Positions 14,139 through 22,126 of a DNA stretch of 26,121 nucleotides are shown here, piece after piece. Source of the stretch: Fimiplasma intestinipullorum (GTDB lineage: Bacteria > Bacillota_I > Bacilli_A > Erysipelotrichales > Coprobacillaceae). Position 1 is the stretch's first letter. Each line of letters begins with the position of its first letter. The notes under the pieces were generated by a model, which worked only from the letters and a program-made list of their open reading frames with translations, ran no database searches and was not told the DNA's origin. Position numbers and translations under genes: made by a program. The DNA is taken from the NCBI GenBank assembly GCA_018715065.1, contig DVMJ01000019.1, positions 1-26,121 on the forward strand, in the 5' to 3' direction.

Positions 14139-15153
14139 AACGATCCTTTTTTTCTAATTCCTGTAATTCTTTTAGTGCCTGAATCGATTCCATCGGAATT
14201 CGACCTAGCCCATCCGGCCCAATATTTAATAAATAATTGATGCCTAAAGCATTCAAATGCTTCTTGATATCATAAAGCTGTTTGCCAGTCTTAAAATCAT
14301 GATCATGGTAGGAGAAGCCCCAGCTCTTATTCATGGTTGCCGCTGTCTCATACAAACCGTTTGGAGATGGCTTAAGCCCATCTACTGCATTGTAATCCAC
14401 ATTTCCTGCTACTTCTAAAGAATCCGGAATCTCATTGTCTCCCAAAGAAACATAATCATATTTACCATTACCTAAACGTGAATTGATCAGACAGTCTGGT
14501 TGCAGGCGTTTAACAGTATCATAGATCTGCTGACTCTGCTCTTCCGTCAAAGTCATTGGCATATCGAACCAGGCGGTGGCAATCGGACCATAATTGGTCA
14601 TAATTTCCTCAATCTGAGGAATGATCTTGTTTTCAAAACAGATTTGAAAATCTTTTGGTCCCGTGAAATCCCAACTATTGTCCCATGTCGTTCCCGCTGT
14701 CTCAATATGGTTAGAAAGATATCCGCCACCATTGGGATCATGCCAATCCAGATCCTGGGAATAATAAATACCAAACTTTAAGCCTTCCTTTGCACAGGAA
14801 TCTGCCAATTCCTTAACCACATCTCGGTGGAAAGGTGTCGCATCATAAACATTGTACGTATCTACTTTAGAATGGAACATCGCAAATCCATCGTGATGCT
14901 TGGTCGTTACGACAAGATACGTCATCCCACACGCTTTAGCAAATCTAACGATCTTTTCTGCATCAAAGAAGACTGGATTGAAAGCCTGTGCCAACTTCTC
15001 GTATTCTGCATTAGGAATCTGAAATTTAGACTGAATCCATTCTGCATAGTTACTGGATTTCTGTCCCTCATACTCTCCCGCTAATAATGAGTACAGTCCC
15101 CAGTGAATCATCATGCCAAACTTCGCACTTTTAAACCATTCGATGTTGTTCAT
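14137..15153 (-). CDS. GH29 alpha-L-fucosidase, short cytoplasmic form
   Basis: This 338-residue enzyme of glycoside hydrolase family 29 removes alpha-linked L-fucose by a retaining mechanism. Typical pieces are WFKSAKFGMMIHWGLYS, VVTTKHHDGFAMF (85-93) and GIYYS. The probable nucleophile is D197 in TAWFDMP, and E269 in YETAATMNKSWGF is a candidate acid/base, as in the GH29-B group. There is no signal peptide, so it acts inside the cell on imported fucosylated oligosaccharides. It ends after the catalytic barrel and lacks the C-terminal beta-sandwich of most family members. GGAGG precedes the ATG. It sits alone on the minus strand between two paralogous surface-protein genes, with its own promoter, operator-like palindrome and terminator. 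Confidence 0.9.
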   Translation of the reverse strand: MNNIEWFKSAKFGMMIHWGLYSLLAGEYEGQKSSNYAEWIQSKFQIPNAEYEKLAQAFNPVFFDAEKIVRFAKACGMTYLVVTTKHHDGFAMFHSKVDTYNVYDATPFHRDVVKELADSCAKEGLKFGIYYSQDLDWHDPNGGGYLSNHIETAGTTWDNSWDFTGPKDFQICFENKIIPQIEEIMTNYGPIATAWFDMPMTLTEEQSQQIYDTVKRLQPDCLINSRLGNGKYDYVSLGDNEIPDSLEVAGNVDYNAVDGLKPSPNGLYETAATMNKSWGFSYHDHDFKTGKQLYDIKKHLNALGINYLLNIGPDGLGRIPMESIQALKELQELEKKDR

Positions 15154-15176
15154 TTTTTGTCCTCCCGTATTTGTTT

Positions 15177-15213
15177 TACGCGTATATCATACTGATTCTT
15201 GCGCTAAAGTCAA
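15177..15213 (-). promoter_or_regulatory. Promoter and operator-like palindrome of the fucosidase gene
   Basis: Minus strand: TTGACT (15213-15208), a 16-bp spacer, TATGAT (15191-15186). Just downstream, at the likely transcription start, is the palindrome TACGCGTA (15177-15184) with AT-rich flanks. A CG-centred palindrome here resembles LacI/GalR-family operators; the regulator is not in the window. Confidence 0.6.
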
Positions 15214-15451
15214 GTTAAAGTACATCTTTTTTTATGTCAGACACTTTTAACATCTTCTTTTGCAAATTTTTAAGACTTTTTTTCTATCTTTGATGCAGTT
15301 TCAATGGAAAACTGGCTTGGTCAGATCAGCGCTCTATTTGAACATTTTTCTTCACATAATAATCTTTTGGCGATCCTAATCACTAGAAGATATCCATTTA
15401 TAACACTATATTCGTCGATTCTGCATGACCCATAGTCTGAAATGTGATTTA
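15214..15451. other. Non-coding gap between the fucosidase and surface protein 2
   Basis: Apart from the two promoters at its edges, this stretch shows no supported gene. It contains a short inverted repeat CAGTTT / AAACTG and a 43-codon reading frame without a ribosome binding site, which is not called. Confidence 0.5.
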
Positions 15452-15460
15452 TGATATGAT
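15452..15460 (+). promoter_or_regulatory. Extended -10 promoter of surface protein 2
   Basis: TGATATGAT is an extended -10 about 38 nt before the start codon; the -35 is weak. Confidence 0.45.
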
Positions 15461-15498
15461 AATTGCGGATAAGTCATTCATAAAAGGAGGTTTAATTC

Positions 15499-17664
15499 AT
15501 GAAAAAATGGCTATACATTTGTTTAGGTCTCATGCTTGCCATCAGCATGTCGATTCTGCCTACTGCTCATGCCAACGAGCCCAATGGGTATTTTGAAATC
15601 GGCTCTACATCCTTTTCTCTCTTTGGGAACGGGTCGACTATTGAAATTATGCACGGCGAAGATTTTACACTTCGTTATACCATCATCAATAGCGAAGAGA
15701 GCCTTGCTCTCTATCGACTAGATGAAAATAACCAGGTCGTGATCCTTAAAGATGTCTATCACAGTTCAGAAGATCTAAGTCATCCTCAAGATTCTTTTCG
15801 TCTTTATGCCACAACGACCGTCAACGGTACAGCTCATCCAGATACTGATCAGTATGTAACCATTCAATATACAGACCAGGTTGATTTTTCCTACTACAAA
15901 CTGGTCCTATCCCCCTCTTCAAACACGTTGCGTTTAGGGGATGAGCTGACTGTCAACGTACAGTCTTATATGACCGACAATGTGGCAGCTGATTGGCAGA
16001 TCACCGAATATCCACAGGATCTGCTTCAACCAACAGATGACAACACTTTCAAAGTGATCGGTCAAGGATACGGAACGATTACCGTCCGTATCATGGGGTA
16101 TCATCTATTTGGTTCGATTGAGGTAAATGAAAACAGAAGCTGGTGTATCTGCTTTAATCATGACGACTACTTATTGGATGGTGAATTTCATCAGATCCCT
16201 GTACCTGGGCTGGATCATCCTTCAGAAGCAAACAATTGCTTTGTTGTCGGAATGACACACGGTCTAACCCTGTTAGTCGATAACGGCAACTCATTGGCCA
16301 GTTACGGTGATGAGATTGATGATCCGGAAAATGTGATGTGGTCAGCAAGTAACGACAATGTTACAATTGATAATGTCAGTAAGGAAATCACTTTTAATCA
16401 TGTTGGGAAAACAGAATTAACGGCCAAATATCGTGATGTGACCGTGACGACCACGCTCTATATTTTCGAAAATGACAATTATGCCATTGTAGGATCAGGA
16501 TTGGATACTACGATTGAACCGAACACACGCTATGATTCAGATATCCAATTACTTTGTTTCGATGAAGGTTATCCAACACATTATTGCTATGGGTATTATA
16601 TACTTACACCGGATATGCAGGAAAAATACGGCGCTTTTCTCTTAGATGATCTCGAGGGAGTCACTGTTCATAATGATCCGGATGATCCTGTACATTACCT
16701 ATATGAGTTTGATGAACGCTATTTAGGAGAGACCATTACCTTTAACTTTGTCGTCAGTCCTGTTAACGAATCCGATATTCCATCTGATCCAACCCTATAT
16801 CAGGATTTTTATGTGATTGAAAATGGTCAAACAAGAAAAGTCAGCAGTCTTTCAGGCAGTATTACCATCGGCGAAAAAAAGCCTTCACAGGAACCTGTTG
16901 ACCCATCCAGACTGCTTCAAAATTTAGTCGATAACAATCAAAAAGAAGAAATCATTGCACATCAAGATCTACTTGCAGATATCTATCGTCAGACCATCAA
17001 TGAAGGAACGCTAGACCTCAATGCCATTGATCTTCAAAACCTGGATTATTGCCTGTCTGTAGCATATCAGGATACCATTCAAGTGAAGCTTGATGGAATA
17101 AGTGAAGCACAGGGCATGCTTACAGGAATCAGTCAGCTTGATTTGGCGCAACCACAGACGATTACCTTAACAGCCCGCCAGCAAACCGATGAAACGAAAC
17201 TTGAACAACTGAAACAGTATTGCAACGATAATGGCTATGAAGTAATCAATGCTTGGGATATTTCCATGGTAAAACAAGTTGACGGGGAAGAAACAGTGAA
17301 CATTGACCAAACCATTCATCCCGTGCAGATCACCTTACCTATCCCAGCCAATTACCAAAACGATTGTCTGCTTATTCGCGAACACAATGGTGTTTATACC
17401 TTTTTAGAAGTATCTCTGGCAAAAGGTGAAATGACTTTTAGCACAGATTGCTTTTCCACCTATGCACTTGTGAAAAAGAAGGCGCCGGTGAGTGAATACG
17501 TTCCAAATGAATCTGAGTCATCTATCAGTTCGAGTACGCAAACCACTTCTCCAAAGACAAGCGATACTGTATCACTCACACCTTATCTTGTGATAGGAGG
17601 ATTATCATTATTCGGTACCTTGCTGATCATGATTCATCACCACAAAAGACAAAAGGAGCTCTAA
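15499..17664 (+). CDS. Secreted cell-wall surface protein 2 (PKTSD sorting signal)
   Basis: This 721-residue paralogue of surface protein 1 has the same layout. The signal peptide is 1-25 (cleavage after AHA; both proteins start MKKWLY). A Big-like segment contains DEIDDPENVMWS and DNVTIDNVSK. There is a shared TPDMQEKYG block, and the C-terminal module VQITLPIPANY to CFSTYALVKK. The sorting signal is SPKTSD (684-689), a membrane segment and the basic tail HHHKRQKEL. Ser replaces the usual Gly of PKTGD. Overall identity is modest, suggesting an old duplication, and the cysteine-containing insertion of protein 1 is absent while other cysteines differ. AAAGGAGG precedes the ATG. It is probably sortase-linked to peptidoglycan, unless the altered motif leaves it as a membrane-anchored protein. 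The ligand is unknown. Confidence 0.8.
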   Translation: MKKWLYICLGLMLAISMSILPTAHANEPNGYFEIGSTSFSLFGNGSTIEIMHGEDFTLRYTIINSEESLALYRLDENNQVVILKDVYHSSEDLSHPQDSFRLYATTTVNGTAHPDTDQYVTIQYTDQVDFSYYKLVLSPSSNTLRLGDELTVNVQSYMTDNVAADWQITEYPQDLLQPTDDNTFKVIGQGYGTITVRIMGYHLFGSIEVNENRSWCICFNHDDYLLDGEFHQIPVPGLDHPSEANNCFVVGMTHGLTLLVDNGNSLASYGDEIDDPENVMWSASNDNVTIDNVSKEITFNHVGKTELTAKYRDVTVTTTLYIFENDNYAIVGSGLDTTIEPNTRYDSDIQLLCFDEGYPTHYCYGYYILTPDMQEKYGAFLLDDLEGVTVHNDPDDPVHYLYEFDERYLGETITFNFVVSPVNESDIPSDPTLYQDFYVIENGQTRKVSSLSGSITIGEKKPSQEPVDPSRLLQNLVDNNQKEEIIAHQDLLADIYRQTINEGTLDLNAIDLQNLDYCLSVAYQDTIQVKLDGISEAQGMLTGISQLDLAQPQTITLTARQQTDETKLEQLKQYCNDNGYEVINAWDISMVKQVDGEETVNIDQTIHPVQITLPIPANYQNDCLLIREHNGVYTFLEVSLAKGEMTFSTDCFSTYALVKKKAPVSEYVPNESESSISSSTQTTSPKTSDTVSLTPYLVIGGLSLFGTLLIMIHHHKRQKEL

Positions 17665-17676
17665 GGAGCCCCTTTT
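17650..17676. terminator. Bidirectional terminator between surface protein 2 and merR
   Basis: AAAAGGAGCTC pairs with GAGCCCCTTTT with one mismatch, overlapping the surface-protein stop. T-rich on one side and A-rich on the other, it can serve both convergent genes. Confidence 0.65.
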
Positions 17677-17679
17677 ACA

Positions 17680-18483
17680 TTACAGAATCGGGATCATGAT
17701 CTGATTGATCGAATCCACCATCTCTGAGATATACACTTCATCATTCAGTCCGATCTCATAACAGAAAGGGCCTAATTTTAAATGATGATCTTTGGCATAG
17801 CTAAACAATCGACGATAAGTATCCTGCAGGTTTTCTTCATACCCGACACTGTAACCGACTAAAAAAGGACTGGCCTGACGCACAAAGGTATAGTTTTTAT
17901 CATCATCGTTTTCGATAAACAGATAGACGTAGTGATAATAGTTTTCAGCAATAGCATCCTCCAGTCTCAGCATGGCGCCCATCGGCCAGCGAAAAACGCG
18001 ATCGCCGGTTTTTTCATGATAAGTTTTCGCTAATAAATGAAAGTTATCATCATAAGTCAAATGACTGTCGTAAGGACAAGTGAAGAGCGAAATCGTTTCT
18101 TCAAATACAATTTCGATATTATTGAGATTATTTTTCGAACGTTCCAATAGCTTCTGTCTGGCTTTTAAGCTGCGCTTCATCGTATTGAACCGTTCGATGT
18201 AAGCATCTATATTTGCCTGATATTCCGTAAACAATGAGATAAAGTTGTCGACTGTTCCCTTATGCAGTTTCTCTTTGATATGTTCGATAGGCATGCCCAG
18301 TTCACGAAACCCAAGGATCATCTCCAGCATCGCACTCTGAGAACGAGCATAATAGCGATACCCTTTCTCATCCTTATACTGTGGTTTAAACAGGGCGATA
18401 TCATCGTAATACTGTAACGTTCTTTTATTTAAATTATGCAGTTTGGCAAACTCACCTGCCGTAAAATATTTCTCCTCTTTCAT
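17680..18483 (-). CDS. MerR family regulator with effector-binding domain
   Basis: This 267-residue transcription factor starts with a MerR winged helix-turn-helix (about 7-75: YFTAGEFAKLHNLNKRTLQY, then YRYYARSQ). A coiled-coil dimerisation helix follows (about 80-118), then a C-terminal GyrI/BmrR-like effector domain with conserved aromatics and acidic residues, which in BmrR-type proteins binds hydrophobic cationic drugs. The ATG at 18483 is used; an ATG six bases upstream hits a stop at once. It is divergent from a two-gene ABC exporter whose promoter has the 19-bp spacer that MerR activators need. It is therefore very likely the drug- or metabolite-responsive activator of that exporter. 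The inducer is unknown. Confidence 0.9.
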   Translation of the reverse strand: MKEEKYFTAGEFAKLHNLNKRTLQYYDDIALFKPQYKDEKGYRYYARSQSAMLEMILGFRELGMPIEHIKEKLHKGTVDNFISLFTEYQANIDAYIERFNTMKRSLKARQKLLERSKNNLNNIEIVFEETISLFTCPYDSHLTYDDNFHLLAKTYHEKTGDRVFRWPMGAMLRLEDAIAENYYHYVYLFIENDDDKNYTFVRQASPFLVGYSVGYEENLQDTYRRLFSYAKDHHLKLGPFCYEIGLNDEVYISEMVDSINQIMIPIL

Positions 18484-18497
18484 TTCATGCTCACCCC

Positions 18498-18528
18498 TTG
18501 ACTATACAGCTACTGTATAGCTTATCAT
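18498..18528 (+). promoter_or_regulatory. MerR-type promoter with operator, driving the ABC exporter
   Basis: TTGACT (18498-18503) and TATCAT (18523-18528) are 19 bp apart, the over-long spacing that MerR proteins correct by twisting DNA. Inside is the perfect inverted repeat CTATACAG-cta-CTGTATAG (18502-18520). Confidence 0.9.
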
Positions 18529-18537
18529 ATCAGTGCG

Positions 18538-18552
18538 TTGACAATTTGTCAA
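18538..18552. promoter_or_regulatory. Second palindrome in the merR/ABC intergenic region
   Basis: TTGACAA-T-TTGTCAA is a perfect 15-bp palindrome downstream of the ABC promoter. On the minus strand its TTGTCA could be the -35 of merR (19 bp before TATACA); otherwise it may be a second operator. Confidence 0.5.
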
Positions 18553-18577
18553 AATATAAAAGAAAGGAAGTCGTAGT

Positions 18578-20314
18578 ATGAAGCTTATTTGCCATTATTT
18601 AAAACGGTATAAAAAGCTCTTTATCCTGAATGTCATCTCTGTGTTTGGCTTTGCGCTTGTCGAACTTGGCATTCCAACCATTGTCGCGGATATGATTGAT
18701 GTTGGTATTCAGAATCAGGATACGGGCTATTTATATCGTATGGGTGGATTGATTGCCCTCATCTCCGTCATCGGAGTGAGCGGAACCGTCTTATTAGGTT
18801 ACTGTTGTGCGAAGATTTCCACCAATATTACCCGTGATATGCGCACGGATATCTTCCATAAAGCACAACAGTTTTCGCATAGTGAATTTAACCAGTTCGG
18901 AATCTCGTCCATGATCACCCGTACAAACAATGACGCTTATCAGATCCAGATGTTTGTGAACGTAATCCTGAGAACGGCACTCATGACGCCAGTGATGATC
19001 ATTGTCAGCTTTGTGATGACCATGCGATCATCCTTTATTTTATCTCTGATCATTCTGGCCACCATTCCATTGATTATTTTAGGTGTGGTCCTCGTTGCCA
19101 GGATCAGTAAACCGCTGTCTGAGAATCAGCAGGCCTCACTTGACCTTTTGAACCGGATCTCCCGTGAGAATCTGACGGGAATTCGTGTGATCCGTGCGTT
19201 CAATAATGACGCCGAAGAAACCAAGCGCTTTGAAAAAGCCAACAGCGATTTCATGAACTATTCCAAGAAATTATTTAAGCTGATGATGCTGACATCGCCG
19301 ATCTTCTTCTTGCTGATGAACATTGCCGCTCTAGCCATCTATTGGGTAGCCACTAACATGATCAATGCCGGCAATCTACAGGTCGGTCAGCTGGTGGCCT
19401 TTCTAGATTACCTGTTCCATGCCATGTTCTCAGTCATGCTGTTTTGCAGCGTGTTTATGATGTATCCACGAGCTGCCGTTTCGGCTAGACGTATCGAAGC
19501 CGTACTGGAATGTGAGCCGTTGATCCATGATCCAAAAGCACCTGTCATCCCCGAACCATCGAAGCAGGGAGAAGTCGTTTTCGATCATGTGACCTTTGCC
19601 TATCCGGATGGTGAAGAAGCCGTTCTCAAAGATATTAGCTTTACAGCCAGAAAAGGCGAAACGATTGCTTTTATCGGAAGTACCGGCTCAGGTAAGAGTA
19701 CCCTGATCAACCTGATCCCACGCTTCTATGATGTCAGCGAGGGCAGTGTTCGTGTGGATGGCATGGATGTCCGTCAATATGATCTGGCAACGTTGCGCTC
19801 GAAGATCGGCTTTATCTCTCAAAAAGCCTTCTTATTTACCGGATCCATTGCTGATAATCTTCGCTATGGGAAAAAGGACGCTTCTTTAGCAGAACTTGAG
19901 GAAGCCTGCAAGATCGCTCAGGCCTATGATTTCATTATGGATAAACCGCATGGTTTTGATGAAATGATTACCGAAGGTTCGACGAACATGTCCGGCGGAC
20001 AGAAACAGCGTTTATCCATTGCCCGAGCGCTCGTCAAGAAACCGGAAATTTATATCTTTGATGATTCCTTTTCAGCCTTGGACTTTAAGACTGATGCTAC
20101 TTTGCGCAAAGCCTTGAAGCCTGTGACGCAAAATGCCGTCGTGATGGTCGTCGCCCAGCGTATTTCCACCATCATGGATGCCGATCAGATCATTGTCCTA
20201 AATGAAGGACATGTGGTCGGTCACGGCAAACACCAGGAGTTGTTAAAGAATTGTCCGATCTATTATGAAATTGCTGCTTCGCAATTAAGTGAGGAGGAAC
20301 TGCACTATGCCTAA
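18578..20314 (+). CDS. ABC exporter half-transporter, degenerate-site subunit
   Basis: This 578-residue protein fuses a six-helix ABC transmembrane domain (about 1-310) to a nucleotide-binding domain. Walker A is GSTGSGKST (367-375) and the signature MSGGQ is at 471-475. Walker B reads IYIFDDSFSALD, so the catalytic Glu is Asp496, and the H-loop His is replaced by Gln (Q527 in VVAQRIS). These two changes mark the inactive-site half of heterodimeric exporters such as TM287/288, LmrCD and BmrCD, which pump out drugs or lipids. It overlaps the second subunit gene by 8 nt and is controlled by the MerR promoter upstream. The substrate is unknown, multidrug export being the usual role. Confidence 0.92.
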   Translation: MKLICHYLKRYKKLFILNVISVFGFALVELGIPTIVADMIDVGIQNQDTGYLYRMGGLIALISVIGVSGTVLLGYCCAKISTNITRDMRTDIFHKAQQFSHSEFNQFGISSMITRTNNDAYQIQMFVNVILRTALMTPVMIIVSFVMTMRSSFILSLIILATIPLIILGVVLVARISKPLSENQQASLDLLNRISRENLTGIRVIRAFNNDAEETKRFEKANSDFMNYSKKLFKLMMLTSPIFFLLMNIAALAIYWVATNMINAGNLQVGQLVAFLDYLFHAMFSVMLFCSVFMMYPRAAVSARRIEAVLECEPLIHDPKAPVIPEPSKQGEVVFDHVTFAYPDGEEAVLKDISFTARKGETIAFIGSTGSGKSTLINLIPRFYDVSEGSVRVDGMDVRQYDLATLRSKIGFISQKAFLFTGSIADNLRYGKKDASLAELEEACKIAQAYDFIMDKPHGFDEMITEGSTNMSGGQKQRLSIARALVKKPEIYIFDDSFSALDFKTDATLRKALKPVTQNAVVMVVAQRISTIMDADQIIVLNEGHVVGHGKHQELLKNCPIYYEIAASQLSEEELHYA

Positions 20315-22091
20315 AAAGTCAACCAAATCCAATGTGAAACAGTTGTGGGGTTTTATTGCCCCTTATAAATGGGGACTGATCATTGCGATTGCCATGGTCT
20401 TTGTCACCAGTGCCACCCTTTCCATCTCGCCTATGTTTGAAGGAAGGATCACCACCCAGCTGGTATCCGATGTTCAGGGCATCATGAACGGAACCCTGAC
20501 CAGTGTTCATTTTACCGCCATCCTGCAGACAATTCTGATCCTGGCGATCCTTTATGCCATCAAGACCATCTCGCAGGTCGTCATGTCTTTCATGCTGACC
20601 AATGCCATTCAGAATACGACCCACGATCTGCGCAAGGCGCTGCAAAAAAAGATACAGCGTTTGCCGGTTCGCTACTTTGATACGCATAAATACGGGGATG
20701 TGCTCAGCCGCATTACCAATGATGTCGACACCTTGTCCAATGCGCTGCAGCAGACCCTGACCCAGATCATCAGCGGGATCCTCTCTTTGATCCTTGCCAT
20801 CATCATGATGACTCGGATCAATCTGGCAATGACCGGTCTGACCCTGCTTTTGATTCCTGCCAGTCTGATCATCACCAAGATCATTGTCGGTAAATCGCAA
20901 AAAAGCTTCCGTGCCCAGCAAAATGCACTAGGACAGCTCAATGGAACGATCACCGAGATGTACACTGGATTCAATGAGATCATGCTTTACAATCGCCAAA
21001 AAGAAGCGGAGGAGAAATTCAGTGAATCAAACAGCCGTTTATGCCAGAATGCTTTTCGTGCGCAATTTATGTCTTCATTAATCTCGCCGCTTATTTCCCT
21101 TTGTACTTATCTATGCATTGGCTCCATCGCTGTTTTTGGTGCAACGTTAGCCATCTCAAATACCATTTCTGTCGGTAACCTCCAGGCCTTTATTCGTTAC
21201 ATCTGGCAGGTCAATGATCCATTATCACAGATCTCCAATATGTCCGCTCAGATCCAATCTGCCTTCGCAGCTTTGGGACGTATCTTTGAAGTCTTGAATG
21301 AAGAGGAAGAAGTGCCTGAAAAAGCCGTGCCGGAAGTGATTGAAGAACCAAAAGGCAATGTGACCTTCGAACATGTGCGCTTTGGTTACTATCCGGATAA
21401 TATTCTGATCCAGGATCTTAATGCCGAGATTAAAAGTGGCCAAATGGTTGCGATCGTCGGTCCGACCGGTGCCGGTAAAACGACCCTGATCAACCTGCTG
21501 ATGCGCTTCTACGATGTGCTAGGTGGATCTATCAAGATCGATGGGGTCGATATTCGCGATATGCGCCGTGAAGATCTCCGCCGTCTCTTTGGTATGGTCC
21601 TGCAGGATACCTGGTTATTCTCGGGTACCATCTACGACAATATTCGTTATGGCCGTTTGGATGCCCGCAATGATGAGATCATTGAAGCCAGCAAAATGGC
21701 CAATGTCGACCATTTTATCCGCACTTTGCCCGATGGCTACAATATGATCATCAACGAAGAGGGCAACAACATCTCCCAGGGTGAAAAACAGCTGCTGACC
21801 ATCGCCCGTGCGATTCTGAAGGATCCACAGATTCTGATCCTGGACGAGGCCACTTCCAGCGTGGATACTCGTCTGGAAAAGATGCTGCAGGAAGCCATGA
21901 CCAATGTCTTAAAAAACCGCACCAGCTTTGTCATCGCGCACCGCTTATCCACGATTCGAAGTGCTGATCTGATCCTGGTCATCGACCATGGTAACATTGT
22001 CGAACAAGGAACGCATGAATCGCTGATGGCTCAGCATGGTTACTATGAAAAATTATATAACTCTCAGTTTGCGGATATGCAGGAAAACTAA
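20307..22091 (+). CDS. ABC exporter half-transporter, catalytic-site subunit
   Basis: This 594-residue partner of the preceding gene has a membrane domain followed by an NBD with Walker A GPTGAGKTT (about 385-393), Walker B ILILDEATSSVD with the catalytic E514, and H-loop H545 in VIAHRLST. Its signature motif is the altered ISQGE (489-493) instead of LSGGQ. This is as expected, because it completes the degenerate ATP site formed with the first subunit. The start is ATG 20307, with GAGGAGG upstream inside the first gene; a GTG at 20289 overlaps that binding site and is rejected. The 8-nt overlap suggests translational coupling and a 1:1 complex. Confidence 0.93.
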   Translation: MPKKSTKSNVKQLWGFIAPYKWGLIIAIAMVFVTSATLSISPMFEGRITTQLVSDVQGIMNGTLTSVHFTAILQTILILAILYAIKTISQVVMSFMLTNAIQNTTHDLRKALQKKIQRLPVRYFDTHKYGDVLSRITNDVDTLSNALQQTLTQIISGILSLILAIIMMTRINLAMTGLTLLLIPASLIITKIIVGKSQKSFRAQQNALGQLNGTITEMYTGFNEIMLYNRQKEAEEKFSESNSRLCQNAFRAQFMSSLISPLISLCTYLCIGSIAVFGATLAISNTISVGNLQAFIRYIWQVNDPLSQISNMSAQIQSAFAALGRIFEVLNEEEEVPEKAVPEVIEEPKGNVTFEHVRFGYYPDNILIQDLNAEIKSGQMVAIVGPTGAGKTTLINLLMRFYDVLGGSIKIDGVDIRDMRREDLRRLFGMVLQDTWLFSGTIYDNIRYGRLDARNDEIIEASKMANVDHFIRTLPDGYNMIINEEGNNISQGEKQLLTIARAILKDPQILILDEATSSVDTRLEKMLQEAMTNVLKNRTSFVIAHRLSTIRSADLILVIDHGNIVEQGTHESLMAQHGYYEKLYNSQFADMQEN

Positions 22092-22125
22092 AAAAGGCGA
22101 AGTGTCGAATGACCTTCGTCCTTTT
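22090..22125. terminator. Bidirectional terminator between the ABC genes and the MFS gene
   Basis: AAAAGG-CGAAG pairs with CTTCG-t-CCTTTT with one bulge. A-rich and T-rich flanks allow use from both convergent transcripts. Confidence 0.7.
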
Positions 22126-22126
22126 C

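Noticed and set aside
15304..15435. 43-codon + strand reading frame (MENWLGQISALFEHF...) between the fucosidase and surface protein 2
   Set aside because: No ribosome binding site, low-complexity surroundings, no recognisable domain, and it lies in a promoter-bearing gap.
20319..20921. 200-codon minus-strand reading frame
   Set aside because: It is a shadow of the second ABC subunit gene, rich in Asp, Gly and Gln as antisense frames often are, with no start context of its own.
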